Source of the DNA: Bacillus sp. MUM 116
GTDB taxonomy: Bacteria > Bacillota > Bacilli > Bacillales > Cytobacillaceae
Length of the DNA: 64,000 bases
NCBI RefSeq assembly: GCF_001866655.1
Contig: NZ_MLYR01000046.1
Coordinates: 1-64,000, forward strand
Direction: 5' to 3'
Every line of letters begins with the position of its first letter. The first letter of the stretch is position 1. The translations under genes were made by a program, and so were the position numbers. The notes below the pieces were generated by a model that saw only the letters and a list, made by a program, of their open reading frames with translations, was not told the DNA's origin and did no database searches. This document shows positions 39,543 to 48,982 of this stretch, piece by piece.

Positions 39543-40057
39543 GAAAGTAACCCTTCCATCGGTTCGATTAAAATGACCTTCTCTTTCTTATCCACTTTCT
39601 TTACAACATCTTGAATATAGGGAATTAAGGTCTCCTTACCGCCCTTTCCTTTTACGACCCAGACGTCGTTTGCACCTGGGGTTAGGATTTCAGTTACCTT
39701 ACCAATTTCTTCGCCTTCAGTGGTCGCCACCAGACAGCCAATGATTTCATGAAAGTAAAATTCATCTTCTTCCAATTCACCAAGCTGGGATTCGGGAACT
39801 TTGAGAATTCCATCTCGAAACTTTTCCACATCATTGATATTTTCCAAGCCTTCAAATGTAAGTAAATCAAAGTTTTTATGGGTACGGTGGCTTTTTACCG
39901 TTAATTCAATCGGCTCCGATGCTTTCGGTAAAAATAAGTAAAGAACATTTCCGGTTTTGTATCGTTCATTAGGGAAATCTGTTTTTGAAATAACTCTTAC
40001 TTCCCCTCTGATACCGTGAGTATTGACAATCTTTCCGACATTAAACCATTTCTGCAT
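39539..40057 (-). CDS. rimM: 16S rRNA maturation protein RimM
   Basis: RimM (172 residues) binds S19 and helps mature the 30S head. It has an N-terminal beta barrel ([18 protein letters not shown]) and a C-terminal PRC barrel ([22 protein letters not shown]). The ATG at 40057 is favoured because GAGGTG is nine bases upstream; a GTG at 40069 overlaps that SD. Coupled to trmD. Confidence 0.95.
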   Translation of the reverse strand: MQKWFNVGKIVNTHGIRGEVRVISKTDFPNERYKTGNVLYLFLPKASEPIELTVKSHRTHKNFDLLTFEGLENINDVEKFRDGILKVPESQLGELEEDEFYFHEIIGCLVATTEGEEIGKVTEILTPGANDVWVVKGKGGKETLIPYIQDVVKKVDKKEKVILIEPMEGLLS

Positions 40058-40065
40058 GCCGTCCT

Positions 40066-40458
40066 TCACCTCAATCGTATTTCATCAATAATCCCATCTC
40101 GGATAATAATCGTAGGTTGTCCGTTTTCGTCTCCCCATATGTCTCCAACCTTAATCTCGATAAGGGCTTGAACTTCTTTTTCCTTTAATTCACTGCCTAT
40201 GGGCAGAATATGTAATTGTTCGATTTGAAAATCAAGGAGTTTCTCTTTATCCTGGCGCATTTGAATTTCTTTTTCAAAATGTTTTTTCAGTGCGCCCGCA
40301 GAAAAATTCTTTGATTTTTCCAGACGTTTCATTTCAAAGAGCAGCTGGTCGCGTTCCTTTTGAAGCTGCAGTTTTTGAGCACGAAATGTCTCAAATAGTT
40401 TTTCTTTGCTCTTTTCTGTTAAAACCTGCTTAACCACAACAGATTGAATAATTTGCAT
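40066..40458 (-). CDS. ylqD: YlqD family protein
   Basis: A 130-residue protein of unknown function conserved in bacilli between khpA and rimM. The start [13 protein letters not shown] is family-typical. Residues about 20-80 are Lys/Glu/Gln-rich and predicted to form a coiled coil; the C-terminal part ([20 protein letters not shown]) looks like a small beta domain. The ATG at 40458 has AAAGGAG upstream and is preferred over 40479. Function by context: ribosome or RNA metabolism (inference). Confidence 0.85.
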   Translation of the reverse strand: MQIIQSVVVKQVLTEKSKEKLFETFRAQKLQLQKERDQLLFEMKRLEKSKNFSAGALKKHFEKEIQMRQDKEKLLDFQIEQLHILPIGSELKEKEVQALIEIKVGDIWGDENGQPTIIIRDGIIDEIRLR

Positions 40459-40503
40459 TAGTAGGTCTCCTTTACCCATCCTATAAGTGAGCTAAAAAAG
40501 TTT

Positions 40504-40537
40504 ATCAAAAAAGGGAGGATGTTTATCCCTCCCTTTT
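40504..40537 (-). terminator. Terminator/attenuator between khpA and ylqD
   Basis: Minus strand stem AAGGGAGG/CCTCCCTT with a loop of nine bases and a TTTTTTG tail. It separates rpsP-khpA from ylqD-rimM-trmD. Confidence 0.75.
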
Positions 40538-40553
40538 ATCTAGATGCAAAAAG

Positions 40554-40784
40554 CTATTCACCAATTTCTAGAAAAATTTTCTTCTGTTGTGATGATCCTG
40601 CTGCATAAACAACAGTTCTAATGGCCTTTGCAACGCGCCCTTGTTTTCCAATCACTTTACCAATATCAGTCTTATTAACAGATAAATGATAGGTGATTCG
40701 CTGATCCTCTTCATTTACATCGACACGGACGTCATCCGGAAAATCAACCAGGGGCTTAACAATTGTTTCGATCAATTGTTTCAT
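40554..40784 (-). CDS. khpA: KH-domain RNA-binding protein KhpA (YlqC)
   Basis: A 76-residue single KH domain protein with the VIGKQGRVAKAIRTVV signature (GxxG loop). In streptococci KhpA pairs with KhpB/Jag as an RNA-binding regulator of cell division; the B. subtilis relative is YlqC. It starts 10 bases after rpsP. Confidence 0.92.
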   Translation of the reverse strand: MKQLIETIVKPLVDFPDDVRVDVNEEDQRITYHLSVNKTDIGKVIGKQGRVAKAIRTVVYAAGSSQQKKIFLEIGE

Positions 40785-40794
40785 TTGCTAACCC

Positions 40795-41067
40795 TTACTT
40801 GCTTAATTTTGCATTATGGAATTTTTCCATGATGCCTTGGTTAGAGAAAAGGTTACGAACTGTATCAGATGGTTTAGCACCATCTTGTAACCATTTAAGA
40901 GCTAATTCTTCGTTGATTTGAACTTGAGCTGGCTGTGCAACTGGATTATATGTTCCAACGATTTCAATGTAACGTCCATCACGTGGTGAACGAGAATCTG
41001 CTACTACGATACGATAGAAAGGAGTTTTCTTAGCTCCCATACGTTTTAAACGAATTTTAACTGCCAT
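40795..41067 (-). CDS. rpsP: 30S ribosomal protein S16
   Basis: S16 (90 residues, identical in length to B. subtilis S16) is an early 30S assembly protein. [14 protein letters not shown] and [18 protein letters not shown] are diagnostic. The ATG at 41067 has GGAGGTG nine bases upstream; the upstream in-frame start at 41097 has no SD. Own promoter at 41108-41136. Confidence 0.98.
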   Translation of the reverse strand: MAVKIRLKRMGAKKTPFYRIVVADSRSPRDGRYIEIVGTYNPVAQPAQVQINEELALKWLQDGAKPSDTVRNLFSNQGIMEKFHNAKLSK

Positions 41068-41107
41068 TTTAAATAAGCACCTCCGAATATGTTTCACACA
41101 AGAAATA

Positions 41108-41136
41108 ATATTATCAGAAAGAAATTAGCTTGTAAA
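41108..41136 (-). promoter_or_regulatory. Sigma-A promoter of rpsP
   Basis: Minus strand -35 TTTACA (41131-41136), 17-base spacer, -10 TAATAT (41108-41113), about 40 bases before the rpsP start and just past the ffh stop codon. Confidence 0.65.
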
Positions 41137-41155
41137 GGTTTTTCTCTTTACGCGT

Positions 41156-42508
41156 TTAGAAAGGTTTAAACGGAAATTTAAATCCGCCTTTTTTCTTGCC
41201 TTTCATTTGCATTCCTGACATTTGTTTCATCATTTTTTTCATGTCTTCAAATTGTTTCAGTAAGCGGTTTATTTCAGGGACTGTTCTTCCGCTTCCTTTG
41301 GCAATTCTTCTTTTGCGGCTCGAGTTCATAATTTCAGGATGAATTTTCTCTTCTTTTGTCATTGAGCGGATAATCGCCTCAACATGGGCAATTTGTTTTT
41401 CATCGATTTGAATATTATTCAAGCCTTTAATTTTATTTGCACCTGGCATCATTTTCAATAATTCATCAAGTGGACCCAGTTTACGAACCTGACCCAATTG
41501 CTCCAGAAAGTCATCAAGAGTGAATGATGCTGTCCGCATTTTTTGTTCAAGTTCTTTCGCCTTTTCCTCATCGACATTGGCCTGTGCTTTTTCAATAAGT
41601 GTCAGCACATCCCCCATTCCAAGAATACGCGATGCCATCCGTTCAGGATGAAACGGTTCAATGGCATCCATTTTCTCGCCTAGTCCGACGAATTTAATCG
41701 GGGTTTGGGTAACGGCACGAATTGAAAGTGCGGCACCGCCGCGGGTATCCCCATCCAGCTTGGTTAAAACAACACCAGTTAACCCTAGAGTCTCATTAAA
41801 GCTTTGGGCAACATTAACGGCATCCTGACCTGTCATCGCATCGACAACAAGGAAGATTTCATCCGGTTTTGTAAGCTCTTTAATATCCTTCAACTCGTCC
41901 ATCAAGGCTTCATCAATATGGAGCCGTCCAGCTGTATCAATTAAGACATAATCATGATGCTCTTCCTTTGCCTGTGCAATGGCCTGCTTGGCAATTTCCA
42001 CTGGACTTACTTGATCGCCCAGCGAGAATACCGGCATGTCTAATTGCTTACCAAGTGTTTGCAGCTGCTTGATAGCAGCTGGACGGTAAATATCGGCAGC
42101 AACTAGTAATGGCTTCCGGTTATACTTTTTCCGTAGAAGATTGGCAAGTTTACCAGTCGTGGTTGTTTTACCAGCCCCCTGCAACCCCACCATCATGATT
42201 ACAGTCGGCGGACGATTAGAAACGGCAATTTTACTTTGCTCTCCACCCATTAATTCCGTTAACTCTTCATTAACGATTTTAATGATTTGCTGTCCTGGAG
42301 TTAAGCTTTTCAGTACTTCCTGCCCTACGGCACGTTCACTGACCTTTTTAACAAATTCTTTGACAACCTTGAAGTTTACGTCTGCTTCCAATAAGGCAAG
42401 ACGGACTTCCCTCATCATTTCTTTTACATCCGCTTCGGAGACCTTCCCTTTGCCGCGGATTTTTTGAATGGTACTCTGCAGTCGGTCGGCTAATCCTTCA
42501 AATGCCAT
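41156..42508 (-). CDS. ffh: Signal recognition particle protein Ffh
   Basis: Ffh (450 residues) binds 4.5S/6S-type SRP RNA and signal peptides and targets ribosomes to FtsY. N domain, then G domain with GLQGAGKTTTTGKLA near 108 and VDAMTGQDAVN, DTAGR and TKLDGD motifs. The C-terminal methionine-rich M domain (MKKMMKQMSGMQMKG) follows. SD GGAGGCGG. 12 bases after ylxM. Confidence 0.97.
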   Translation of the reverse strand: MAFEGLADRLQSTIQKIRGKGKVSEADVKEMMREVRLALLEADVNFKVVKEFVKKVSERAVGQEVLKSLTPGQQIIKIVNEELTELMGGEQSKIAVSNRPPTVIMMVGLQGAGKTTTTGKLANLLRKKYNRKPLLVAADIYRPAAIKQLQTLGKQLDMPVFSLGDQVSPVEIAKQAIAQAKEEHHDYVLIDTAGRLHIDEALMDELKDIKELTKPDEIFLVVDAMTGQDAVNVAQSFNETLGLTGVVLTKLDGDTRGGAALSIRAVTQTPIKFVGLGEKMDAIEPFHPERMASRILGMGDVLTLIEKAQANVDEEKAKELEQKMRTASFTLDDFLEQLGQVRKLGPLDELLKMMPGANKIKGLNNIQIDEKQIAHVEAIIRSMTKEEKIHPEIMNSSRKRRIAKGSGRTVPEINRLLKQFEDMKKMMKQMSGMQMKGKKKGGFKFPFKPF

Positions 42509-42520
42509 TCATGCCGCCTC

Positions 42521-42853
42521 CTAATCCAATTTCTCAAGCTCGGCTACTGCTTCTTGCATTGCCAGTTTTGAAGGGTGTTCCTCATTAAGCAATTCTCTTA
42601 CACGCTTTAATAGATTGCTGCGCTCTTGAAATTTTTGAAACAGCAGCAGCTTTTCCTCATACTCCTCCAGCATTGCTTCTGTCCGTTTTATATTGTCATA
42701 AACGGCTTGCCTGCTGACATTATACTCTTCAGCAATTTCTCCAAGTGAGTAATCATCTAAATAGTAGAGAGACATATAGCTTTGCTGTTTTGGTGTTAAC
42801 AGCGAATAGTAAAAATCATAAAGATAATTCATCCGCGTTGTTTTCTCAAGCAT
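42521..42853 (-). CDS. ylxM: YlxM/p13 family HTH protein
   Basis: A 110-residue protein with a sigma-70-region-4-like helix-turn-helix ([20 protein letters not shown] at about 29-48). YlxM (p13) has been linked to SRP function in streptococci, where it interacts with Ffh. It has a strong promoter of its own and precedes ffh by 12 bases. SD GGGGGG. Confidence 0.92.
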   Translation of the reverse strand: MLEKTTRMNYLYDFYYSLLTPKQQSYMSLYYLDDYSLGEIAEEYNVSRQAVYDNIKRTEAMLEEYEEKLLLFQKFQERSNLLKRVRELLNEEHPSKLAMQEAVAELEKLD

Positions 42854-42893
42854 GCTAATCCCCCCTTGTTAAGTGAAAAGCCTTTACAAAAGT

Positions 42894-42922
42894 AGTTTAC
42901 ACAGTGAGACTGTCTCTGTCAA
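42894..42922 (-). promoter_or_regulatory. Sigma-A promoter of ylxM-ffh
   Basis: Minus strand perfect -35 TTGACA (42917-42922), 17-base spacer, -10 TAAACT (42894-42899), 40 bases before ylxM. Confidence 0.8.
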
Positions 42923-42979
42923 GATTATGCCTTTACAACGATAAGTATTTGATATTTTAACAGATTGGCAATTTTTATA

Positions 42980-43012
42980 TAGGAAAAGCAGTACTTTGAA
43001 AATACTGCTTTT
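42980..43012 (-). terminator. Terminator of ftsY
   Basis: 10-bp perfect stem AAAAGCAGTA/TACTGCTTTT (42984-42993 with 43003-43012) with a 9-nt loop, a few bases past the ftsY stop codon; the downstream tail is only weakly T-rich. Confidence 0.75.
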
Positions 43013-43020
43013 GTTAGAAA

Positions 43021-44010
43021 TTATTCTTCTGTCTTTTCCACTTGATCGGCGAATAAGCCGTATACATACTGTTCTGCATTAAATTCCTGCAGATCATCCA
43101 TTTTTTCACCCAGACCGACAAATTTCACCGGAATTTTCAATTCATTGCGGATCGCAAGGACAATTCCGCCCTTTGCCGTTCCATCTAATTTTGAAAGAAC
43201 AATTCCGCTGACATTGGTTACTTCTTTAAAGTTTTTTGCCTGAATAAGTGCATTTTGTCCTGTAGTCGCATCAAGAACAAGAAGTACCTCGTGCGGTGCC
43301 CCAGGAATTTCTCGTTCGATTACCCGCTTGACTTTCTCCAATTCCTTCATTAAATTTACTTTATTTTGCAAGCGGCCGGCTGTATCACATAATAATATGT
43401 CTGCCTTGCGGGCCTTGGCTGCTTGAATGGCATCATACATAACCGCTGCCGGGTCAGAACCCTCAGTTTGCTTGATGACATCAACTCCTACCCTTTCACC
43501 CCATACCTCCAGCTGCTCAATCGCACCGGCGCGGAAGGTATCGCCGGCGGCCATCAGGACATTCTTCCCTTCACTCTTGAATTTATGGCCCAGCTTTCCA
43601 ATTGTCGTTGTTTTTCCAACCCCGTTTACACCGACAAATAAAATAACAGTAAGCCCCTCCGGTTGAATATTTAATTGGGAAGATTGCTCTCCAACTGCAT
43701 TATAAATATCCACTAATTTTTCAGAAATTACACTTTGAACTTCCTTCGGGTCTTGGATATTGCGTCGTTTTACTTCCATTTTCAGTTCATCAATTAATTC
43801 CATCACGGTTTCAAAGCCAACATCTGCCTGAATTAAGATTTCTTCCAATTCTTCAAAAAATTCCTCATCGACTTTTCGGTATCTCGCAACAAGGTCGTTT
43901 ACTTTTCCGGAAAAACTATCGCGTGTTTTGGTAAGGCCTTCCTTAAACTTTTCTGTTACAGAATCTGCTTGTTTCGTAATTTTATCTTTTAATTTTTTAA
44001 AAAAGCTCAT
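43021..44010 (-). CDS. ftsY: Signal recognition particle receptor FtsY
   Basis: FtsY (329 residues, as in B. subtilis) docks SRP-ribosome complexes to the translocon. A charged A-region start (SFFKKLKDKITKQADS) is followed by the N domain and the NG GTPase with GVNGVGKTTTIGKLG, DTAGRLQNK and LSKLDGTAKGG. It lies 17 bases after smc and ends at a terminator. Confidence 0.97.
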   Translation of the reverse strand: MSFFKKLKDKITKQADSVTEKFKEGLTKTRDSFSGKVNDLVARYRKVDEEFFEELEEILIQADVGFETVMELIDELKMEVKRRNIQDPKEVQSVISEKLVDIYNAVGEQSSQLNIQPEGLTVILFVGVNGVGKTTTIGKLGHKFKSEGKNVLMAAGDTFRAGAIEQLEVWGERVGVDVIKQTEGSDPAAVMYDAIQAAKARKADILLCDTAGRLQNKVNLMKELEKVKRVIEREIPGAPHEVLLVLDATTGQNALIQAKNFKEVTNVSGIVLSKLDGTAKGGIVLAIRNELKIPVKFVGLGEKMDDLQEFNAEQYVYGLFADQVEKTEE

Positions 44011-44027
44011 GATTTCACTTCCCTATC

Positions 44028-47000
44028 TTAAGATTCAACAAGCTCCTGTGTATTCTCTAACCGAACAGACACTAGCTTTGAGACACCCGATTCCTGCATC
44101 GTTACCCCGTAAAGAACATCCGCCTCCTCCATCGTCCCTTTGCGATGGGTAATGACGATAAACTGGGTTTCCGAGCTGTATCTTTTTAAATATTGACTGA
44201 AGCGGTGAACATTCGCCTCATCAAGGGCTGCCTCAACCTCATCAAGAATACAAAATGGCACCGGCCTAACCTTTAAGATTGAAAATAGCAGGGCAATGGC
44301 GGTCAGCGCCCTTTCGCCTCCGGATAACAACCCAAGGTTCTGCAATTTTTTTCCCGGCGGCTGCGCAACAATTTCAACTCCTGTATTTAATAAATCTTCA
44401 GGTTGAGTTAGCTTTAAATCGGCACGTCCACCGCCAAACAAGGTGCGAAATACCGGTCCGAAATGATTGCGAATTCCTTCAAAGGTCTGCTCAAAGCGTT
44501 TTTTCATTTCCATGTCCATTTCTTCAATTACTTGGAAAAGCGTTTCCTTTGCTTCTTGAAGATCATTTTTTTGTTCCTTTAAAAATTCATATCGCTCTGA
44601 TACACGTTCATATTCATCAATTGCCCCAAGATTTACATTGCCAAGTTCATCAATGGCTAATTTAATTAATTTAACCTTTTTGCGTGCTTCCTCAATTGGA
44701 ACGGTTAATGGGAATTGTTCTTTTGCTCCCTCAAAGGATAATAAATACTCTTCTCTTAGGTGGGTAAGACGGTTTTCAAGCTCAACATCCAAACGGTTAA
44801 TCTTGACCTCTTCATCCTTTAACACTTCCGTCATACCACGATGAAGCCGTTTGAGCTCTTTTGCTTCGAGCTCAAGATCTTCAAGGCTCGTTTGAAGTTC
44901 TAAACGTTCTTGTCTTCTCGATGAAATAAGTTCAATCGTTTCTTGTTTGTCCTGTTGCTTCCTGACCACCTGTTCCTCTAATAGTTCTTCCCCGGAAGAA
45001 CTATTTGTCATTTCTGAAGATAACAATTGCAAATCGTCCGTTAGAATTGCTAACTTTTGTTCACTTTCACCCAAATCTTCATTGGTAATGGACAATCGTT
45101 CTTTTGCATTCGTCAACTGCTCATTTTTAGAAGCAAACTCAACCTTTAATTCATTCATTTCGTTTGTTAATGTTTCTTTCGAAGATAAATCATTGGTCTT
45201 TTGTTCAGTTAACTTTGCAATAAGTTCTTCCATACCGGCAATCTTGTCTTGATAGTTTAAGAGTGCAGAGGACAATTCGCTTTTTCTCTGCGCCAATCGA
45301 TCTTGCTCTTCAAGGAATTGCCCTTTTTCCAAATCATAAATGCTTAAACGCTCATTGATGTTTTTTTCCTCAAGCTCTGCACCAAGTAAATCCCCTTTTA
45401 GCGATTGCTCGTTTACCCTTAATTCCTCACCCGTCTTGCGGATATCCTCAAGAAGAATCTCATTTATTTGAACTTCTTCTTTTAACGCTTTTACCGTTTT
45501 TTCTAAAGCAGTTGTTTTTTCCTCCATTATGGCAAGCTTTGCTTTTAAAGCTTCCAGCTCACCTTTTCGTGATAAAAGCGAGGAATTTTTTTGTTTAAGG
45601 GCACCTCCGGTCATAGAACCGCCAGGATTTACAATATCCCCGTCAATTGTAACGAGGCGGCAGCGATATTGCAGGATTTTTGCCAATTCATTGGCTCCCT
45701 TTAGGTCCTTGGTTATGACTACATTACCAAGAAGATTGTTCATTACTTCCGCATATTTTTGTTCAAACTGAACCAGACCCACAGCAGTCCCAATAAAAGA
45801 AGAATGATTTTCAATAGATGACAATTGGGAAGATGACAACGGCCGTCCTTTTATGACACTAAGCGGCAAGAATGTCGCGCGTCCAAACGAATTTTGTTTT
45901 AGAAATTGAATGGCTGCCCGTGCATTTTGCTCCGTATCAACAACAATATGCTGCAAGGCACCTCCCAGGGCTGTTTCCAGTGCAGTCTCATATTCCTTTG
46001 GTACTGAAACAAGCTCGGCAACAGCGCCTTCAATTCCAGTTAATTTTTTCCCGCGCGCCTTTAAAACCTCTTTAACCCCTTGGAAAAAACCTGAAAAGTC
46101 TTCTTCCATTTCTTCAAGCATTTCTTTTCTTGATTTTGCCTGTTGGAGAATTTGATAGGCCTGGTACAAGGTTTTTTCTTGCTTTTGGTAATTGTTTTTA
46201 ATTGACTCCAGCTTTTTTTGCTGGTCGCGGAATAAAACAACATGTTCTGCCAGTTTTTCCTGGATTTCTTCTAATTTGGTTTGAATCGTTAATTTCTTAT
46301 CTGCCGCAAGCTTTCGTTCCTCAATAAATCTGCCATTTTCCTCATCAAGCCGTAAGCTTTTCTTTTCTTGCTGCTCAAGTTGCTGAATCGTCATCCTCAA
46401 TTCATTTTTAGCCCCTGCTTGATCATTCAGAAGTTCAATATATTCACTTTTTAATGATTCAATCTTTTCATCAATGTTCTCCGTAAATAATTGGAGCTTC
46501 TCCTGCTTTTGCTTTAACTGAGACTTTAGTAATTGGGCCTGTTCACTAAAAGTCCGAACTGATTCTGTTTGAGTGTCGCGGTTTTTTTTAAGTTGTTCTA
46601 CTTTCTCCGTTAATTCAGCAATATTTTTAATTAATTGTTCTTTATTCTGAGCGGCATTTTTCTTTCGTTCCTTTAAAACCTGCTTCCTGCCTTCCAATTT
46701 TTCTAACTCTTCGCTTGCATAAAGGAGAACATTTTGCAGATCGGAAATCGACTCATCGATTGCTGTAACATGGTCCCTTGTTTCGGCAATTTTTGCCTCT
46801 TTCTTTTGTAGCTCGGTCGAAAGCTTCAATTCTTCCTGTTGATGTTCCTCTAACTGCCGCTTTAGATTTTCCCACTTATGATGCAGGTCCTCAATTTCAT
46901 ACACCGTTAAGGCTACTTCAATTTTTTCAAGTTCTTCTTTTTTCTCCAGAAAGTCTTTTGCAATTGAGGCTTGAATTTTTAGCGGCTCCACCTGGCTTTC

Positions 47001-47594
47001 AAGCTCGTAGAGAATATCGGTCACACGATTTAAATTTTCCTGTGCTTCCTCAAGCTTCCCCTCTGCTTTTTTCTTACGGTTTTTATATTTTAATACTCCT
47101 GCCGCTTCTTCAAAGATTGTCCTTCGGTCCTCTGGCTTACTGTTTAAGATTTCCTCTACCTTTCCTTGGCTGATAATCGAAAAGGCTTCCCTTCCCAAAC
47201 CGGAATCCATAAAAAGGTCTACGATATCCTTTAATCTGCAGGGCTGTTTATTAATGAAATAATCACTATCACCTGAACGTGTTACTCTTCTTGTTACACT
47301 TACTTCATTATAATCAATCGATAGCCCCTGGTCCTGATTATCTAAGGTGAGGGTTACTTCTGCAAAATTAAGCGGCTTTCTTGAATCACTGCCGGCAAAA
47401 ATAATGTCTTCCATTTTTGCCCCTCTCAATGATTTTGCTGATTGTTCCCCAAGCACCCAGCGGATTGCATCCGTAATGTTACTTTTTCCACTGCCATTCG
47501 GTCCAACCACCGCCGTTACGCCGGGGACAAAATCCACTCCGATACGGTCAGCGAATGATTTAAATCCAATGATGTCCAACCGCCTTAAAAACAC
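44028..47594 (-). CDS. smc: Chromosome segregation ATPase Smc
   Basis: Smc (1188 residues) forms the dimeric DNA-loop-extruding condensin with ScpA and ScpB. The N-terminal head has Walker A GPNGSGKSN near residue 32. Two long coiled-coil arms flank a hinge (about 515-640, VSVPKEYETALETALGGAL). The C-terminal head has the signature LLSGGERALTAIALLFS and Walker B FCILDEVEAALD. The start is GTG with GGAGG eight bases upstream. Part of rnc-smc-ftsY. Confidence 0.98.
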   Translation of the reverse strand: MFLRRLDIIGFKSFADRIGVDFVPGVTAVVGPNGSGKSNITDAIRWVLGEQSAKSLRGAKMEDIIFAGSDSRKPLNFAEVTLTLDNQDQGLSIDYNEVSVTRRVTRSGDSDYFINKQPCRLKDIVDLFMDSGLGREAFSIISQGKVEEILNSKPEDRRTIFEEAAGVLKYKNRKKKAEGKLEEAQENLNRVTDILYELESQVEPLKIQASIAKDFLEKKEELEKIEVALTVYEIEDLHHKWENLKRQLEEHQQEELKLSTELQKKEAKIAETRDHVTAIDESISDLQNVLLYASEELEKLEGRKQVLKERKKNAAQNKEQLIKNIAELTEKVEQLKKNRDTQTESVRTFSEQAQLLKSQLKQKQEKLQLFTENIDEKIESLKSEYIELLNDQAGAKNELRMTIQQLEQQEKKSLRLDEENGRFIEERKLAADKKLTIQTKLEEIQEKLAEHVVLFRDQQKKLESIKNNYQKQEKTLYQAYQILQQAKSRKEMLEEMEEDFSGFFQGVKEVLKARGKKLTGIEGAVAELVSVPKEYETALETALGGALQHIVVDTEQNARAAIQFLKQNSFGRATFLPLSVIKGRPLSSSQLSSIENHSSFIGTAVGLVQFEQKYAEVMNNLLGNVVITKDLKGANELAKILQYRCRLVTIDGDIVNPGGSMTGGALKQKNSSLLSRKGELEALKAKLAIMEEKTTALEKTVKALKEEVQINEILLEDIRKTGEELRVNEQSLKGDLLGAELEEKNINERLSIYDLEKGQFLEEQDRLAQRKSELSSALLNYQDKIAGMEELIAKLTEQKTNDLSSKETLTNEMNELKVEFASKNEQLTNAKERLSITNEDLGESEQKLAILTDDLQLLSSEMTNSSSGEELLEEQVVRKQQDKQETIELISSRRQERLELQTSLEDLELEAKELKRLHRGMTEVLKDEEVKINRLDVELENRLTHLREEYLLSFEGAKEQFPLTVPIEEARKKVKLIKLAIDELGNVNLGAIDEYERVSERYEFLKEQKNDLQEAKETLFQVIEEMDMEMKKRFEQTFEGIRNHFGPVFRTLFGGGRADLKLTQPEDLLNTGVEIVAQPPGKKLQNLGLLSGGERALTAIALLFSILKVRPVPFCILDEVEAALDEANVHRFSQYLKRYSSETQFIVITHRKGTMEEADVLYGVTMQESGVSKLVSVRLENTQELVES

Positions 47595-47629
47595 TTTGTC
47601 ATCCTCCCTTAAAGCGCATTTCGATGAAA

Positions 47630-48373
47630 TTACATGGTTGTTTTCCCTTTTAATACTTCAAGCGCCATCTGGGCTGCATGCTGTTCTGCTTCTTTTTTGG
47701 ATTTACCAGTGCCCGTTCCTAATTCTTCCCCATTTAATGAGACTCTGGAAACGAACTCTTTGTTATGCGCCGGTCCAATTTCCTGCAGAACGCGATATTC
47801 AATCACGCCTGTCCCATCGCGTTGAATAAGTTCCTGAAGCTGACTTTTAAAATCCATCACATGAGAAAAAGCACCCGCATTTACTTTTGGAAAAACCACT
47901 TTTTCAAGAATCTCGATTACCGTATCAATTCCTTTATCCAAATAAAGCGCCCCAATAAAAGCTTCAAAAACATCTGCAAGTAATGCGGGACGCTCTCTAC
48001 CTCCAGTCATTTCTTCACCTTTTCCCAATAAAATAAATTTGCCAAACGAAAGTTCGTTTGCAAAAGATACAAGTGATGGCTCACAAACTATTGCGGCCCG
48101 GAGTTTGGTTAATTCCCCTTCACTCATCATGGGATATTTTTTAAAAAGGAATTGTGAAACAGTGAGTTCAAGTACGGCATCTCCTAAAAATTCAAGCCTT
48201 TCGTTATCTTCATATGGCTTCCTGCGATGCTCATTCACATAGGATGAATGAGTAAAAGCTTGTTTTAATAACTTTTCATTTTCGAATTGAATACCAATAA
48301 ATCTTTGAAAATCCTTGAATAGATTTTCTTTTGCGCGATTGCTTGTTTCTTTTTCCTTGCCATTTTTGCGCAT
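47630..48373 (-). CDS. rnc: Ribonuclease III
   Basis: RNase III (247 residues) cuts double-stranded RNA, processing rRNA and scRNA and controlling some mRNAs. The signature [13 protein letters not shown] and the catalytic Asp/Glu of [16 protein letters not shown] lie in the first 160 residues. A dsRNA-binding domain ending [14 protein letters not shown] is C-terminal. The ATG at 48373 has GGTGGAG seven bases upstream and is preferred over an in-frame start at 48403. Confidence 0.96.
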   Translation of the reverse strand: MRKNGKEKETSNRAKENLFKDFQRFIGIQFENEKLLKQAFTHSSYVNEHRRKPYEDNERLEFLGDAVLELTVSQFLFKKYPMMSEGELTKLRAAIVCEPSLVSFANELSFGKFILLGKGEEMTGGRERPALLADVFEAFIGALYLDKGIDTVIEILEKVVFPKVNAGAFSHVMDFKSQLQELIQRDGTGVIEYRVLQEIGPAHNKEFVSRVSLNGEELGTGTGKSKKEAEQHAAQMALEVLKGKTTM

Positions 48374-48423
48374 GAAAGTCTCCACCTTGCAATTTATTTT
48401 CATACACCTGCTAGTAACAGTTT

Positions 48424-48509
48424 AAAAAAATTGCGTTAAAAACGCAAAGAAACTTGGCAGTGCTTTCGAAAACTGCCAAGTTGAAGAAAGCCCCGTTTGA
48501 AAACGGAGC
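48424..48509 (-). terminator. Three tandem hairpins downstream of acpP, the last a terminator
   Basis: In transcription order the first hairpin is GCTCCGTTT/AAACGGGGC (48490-48509) and the second AACTTGGCAG/CTGCCAAGTT (48451-48482). The third is TTGCGTT/AACGCAA (48431-48447), followed by seven T. The last is a classical intrinsic terminator; the other two may protect or modulate the acpP message. Confidence 0.85.
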
Positions 48510-48531
48510 CAACTTTTAAGAAATCCAACGA

Positions 48532-48765
48532 TTATTTTTTGCTATTTATGTAATTAACAGCATCACCAACTGTGCCGATTTTTTCAGCATCATCGTCAGA
48601 AATTTCCATATCAAACTCATCTTCCAATTCCATTACTAGTTCAACTACGTCAAGGGAATCAGCGCCAAGATCTTCCTTAAAAGAAGCTTCAAGCTTAACT
48701 TGAGACTCGTCTACACCTAAACGGTCCACGATGATCTTTGTTACACGTTCTAATACCTCTGCCAT
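48532..48765 (-). CDS. acpP: Acyl carrier protein
   Basis: ACP (77 residues, very acidic) carries growing acyl chains on a 4'-phosphopantetheine attached to Ser37 in [11 protein letters not shown]. It works with FabD, FabG and PlsX encoded just upstream. SD GGGGAGGTG. A promoter-like sequence directly upstream suggests extra transcription for this abundant protein. Confidence 0.98.
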   Translation of the reverse strand: MAEVLERVTKIIVDRLGVDESQVKLEASFKEDLGADSLDVVELVMELEDEFDMEISDDDAEKIGTVGDAVNYINSKK

Positions 48766-48788
48766 GCTTGTTCACCTCCCCTCAAGCT

Positions 48789-48817
48789 ATTATAGAGTAT
48801 TTGCTTGAAATAATAAA
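48789..48817 (-). promoter_or_regulatory. Candidate promoter of acpP
   Basis: Minus strand TTTATT (48812-48817), 17-base spacer and a perfect -10 TATAAT (48789-48794), 24 bases before the acpP start. Confidence 0.5.
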
Positions 48818-48857
48818 TGTCGTTTTAAAAAATTATTATGTTTTTGACTTTGATAAC

Positions 48858-48980
48858 TGTCCAGCTCCAGCGCCTAGGGGCTCGATTCATAAGCCAATCC
48901 GTCAAGAAGGTTAAAAAAACAACCTTCCTCTCGGCTCGTCTTATGCTTGTCGCCCCTGAACAAGGCGCTTCCGCTTTTCT
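48858..48980. repeat. Dispersed palindromic repeat, copy C (between fabG and acpP)
   Basis: About 120 bp reading CCAGCTCCAGCGCCTAGGGG at the left and AAGGCGCTTCCGCTTTTCT at the right, i.e. the opposite orientation to A and B. Its reverse complement matches copy B nearly base for base in the blocks CAGGGGCGACAAGCAT, AACCTTCTTGACGGATTGGC and GAGCCCCTAGGCGCT. Nested inverted repeats predict one long hairpin. It ends two bases before the fabG stop codon. Confidence 0.88.
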
Positions 48981-48982
48981 AT

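Noticed and set aside
46778-47829. Plus-strand open frames of 131 and 160 codons opposite smc and rnc
   Set aside because: They are antisense shadows of well-supported genes; no start signals and no recognisable product.
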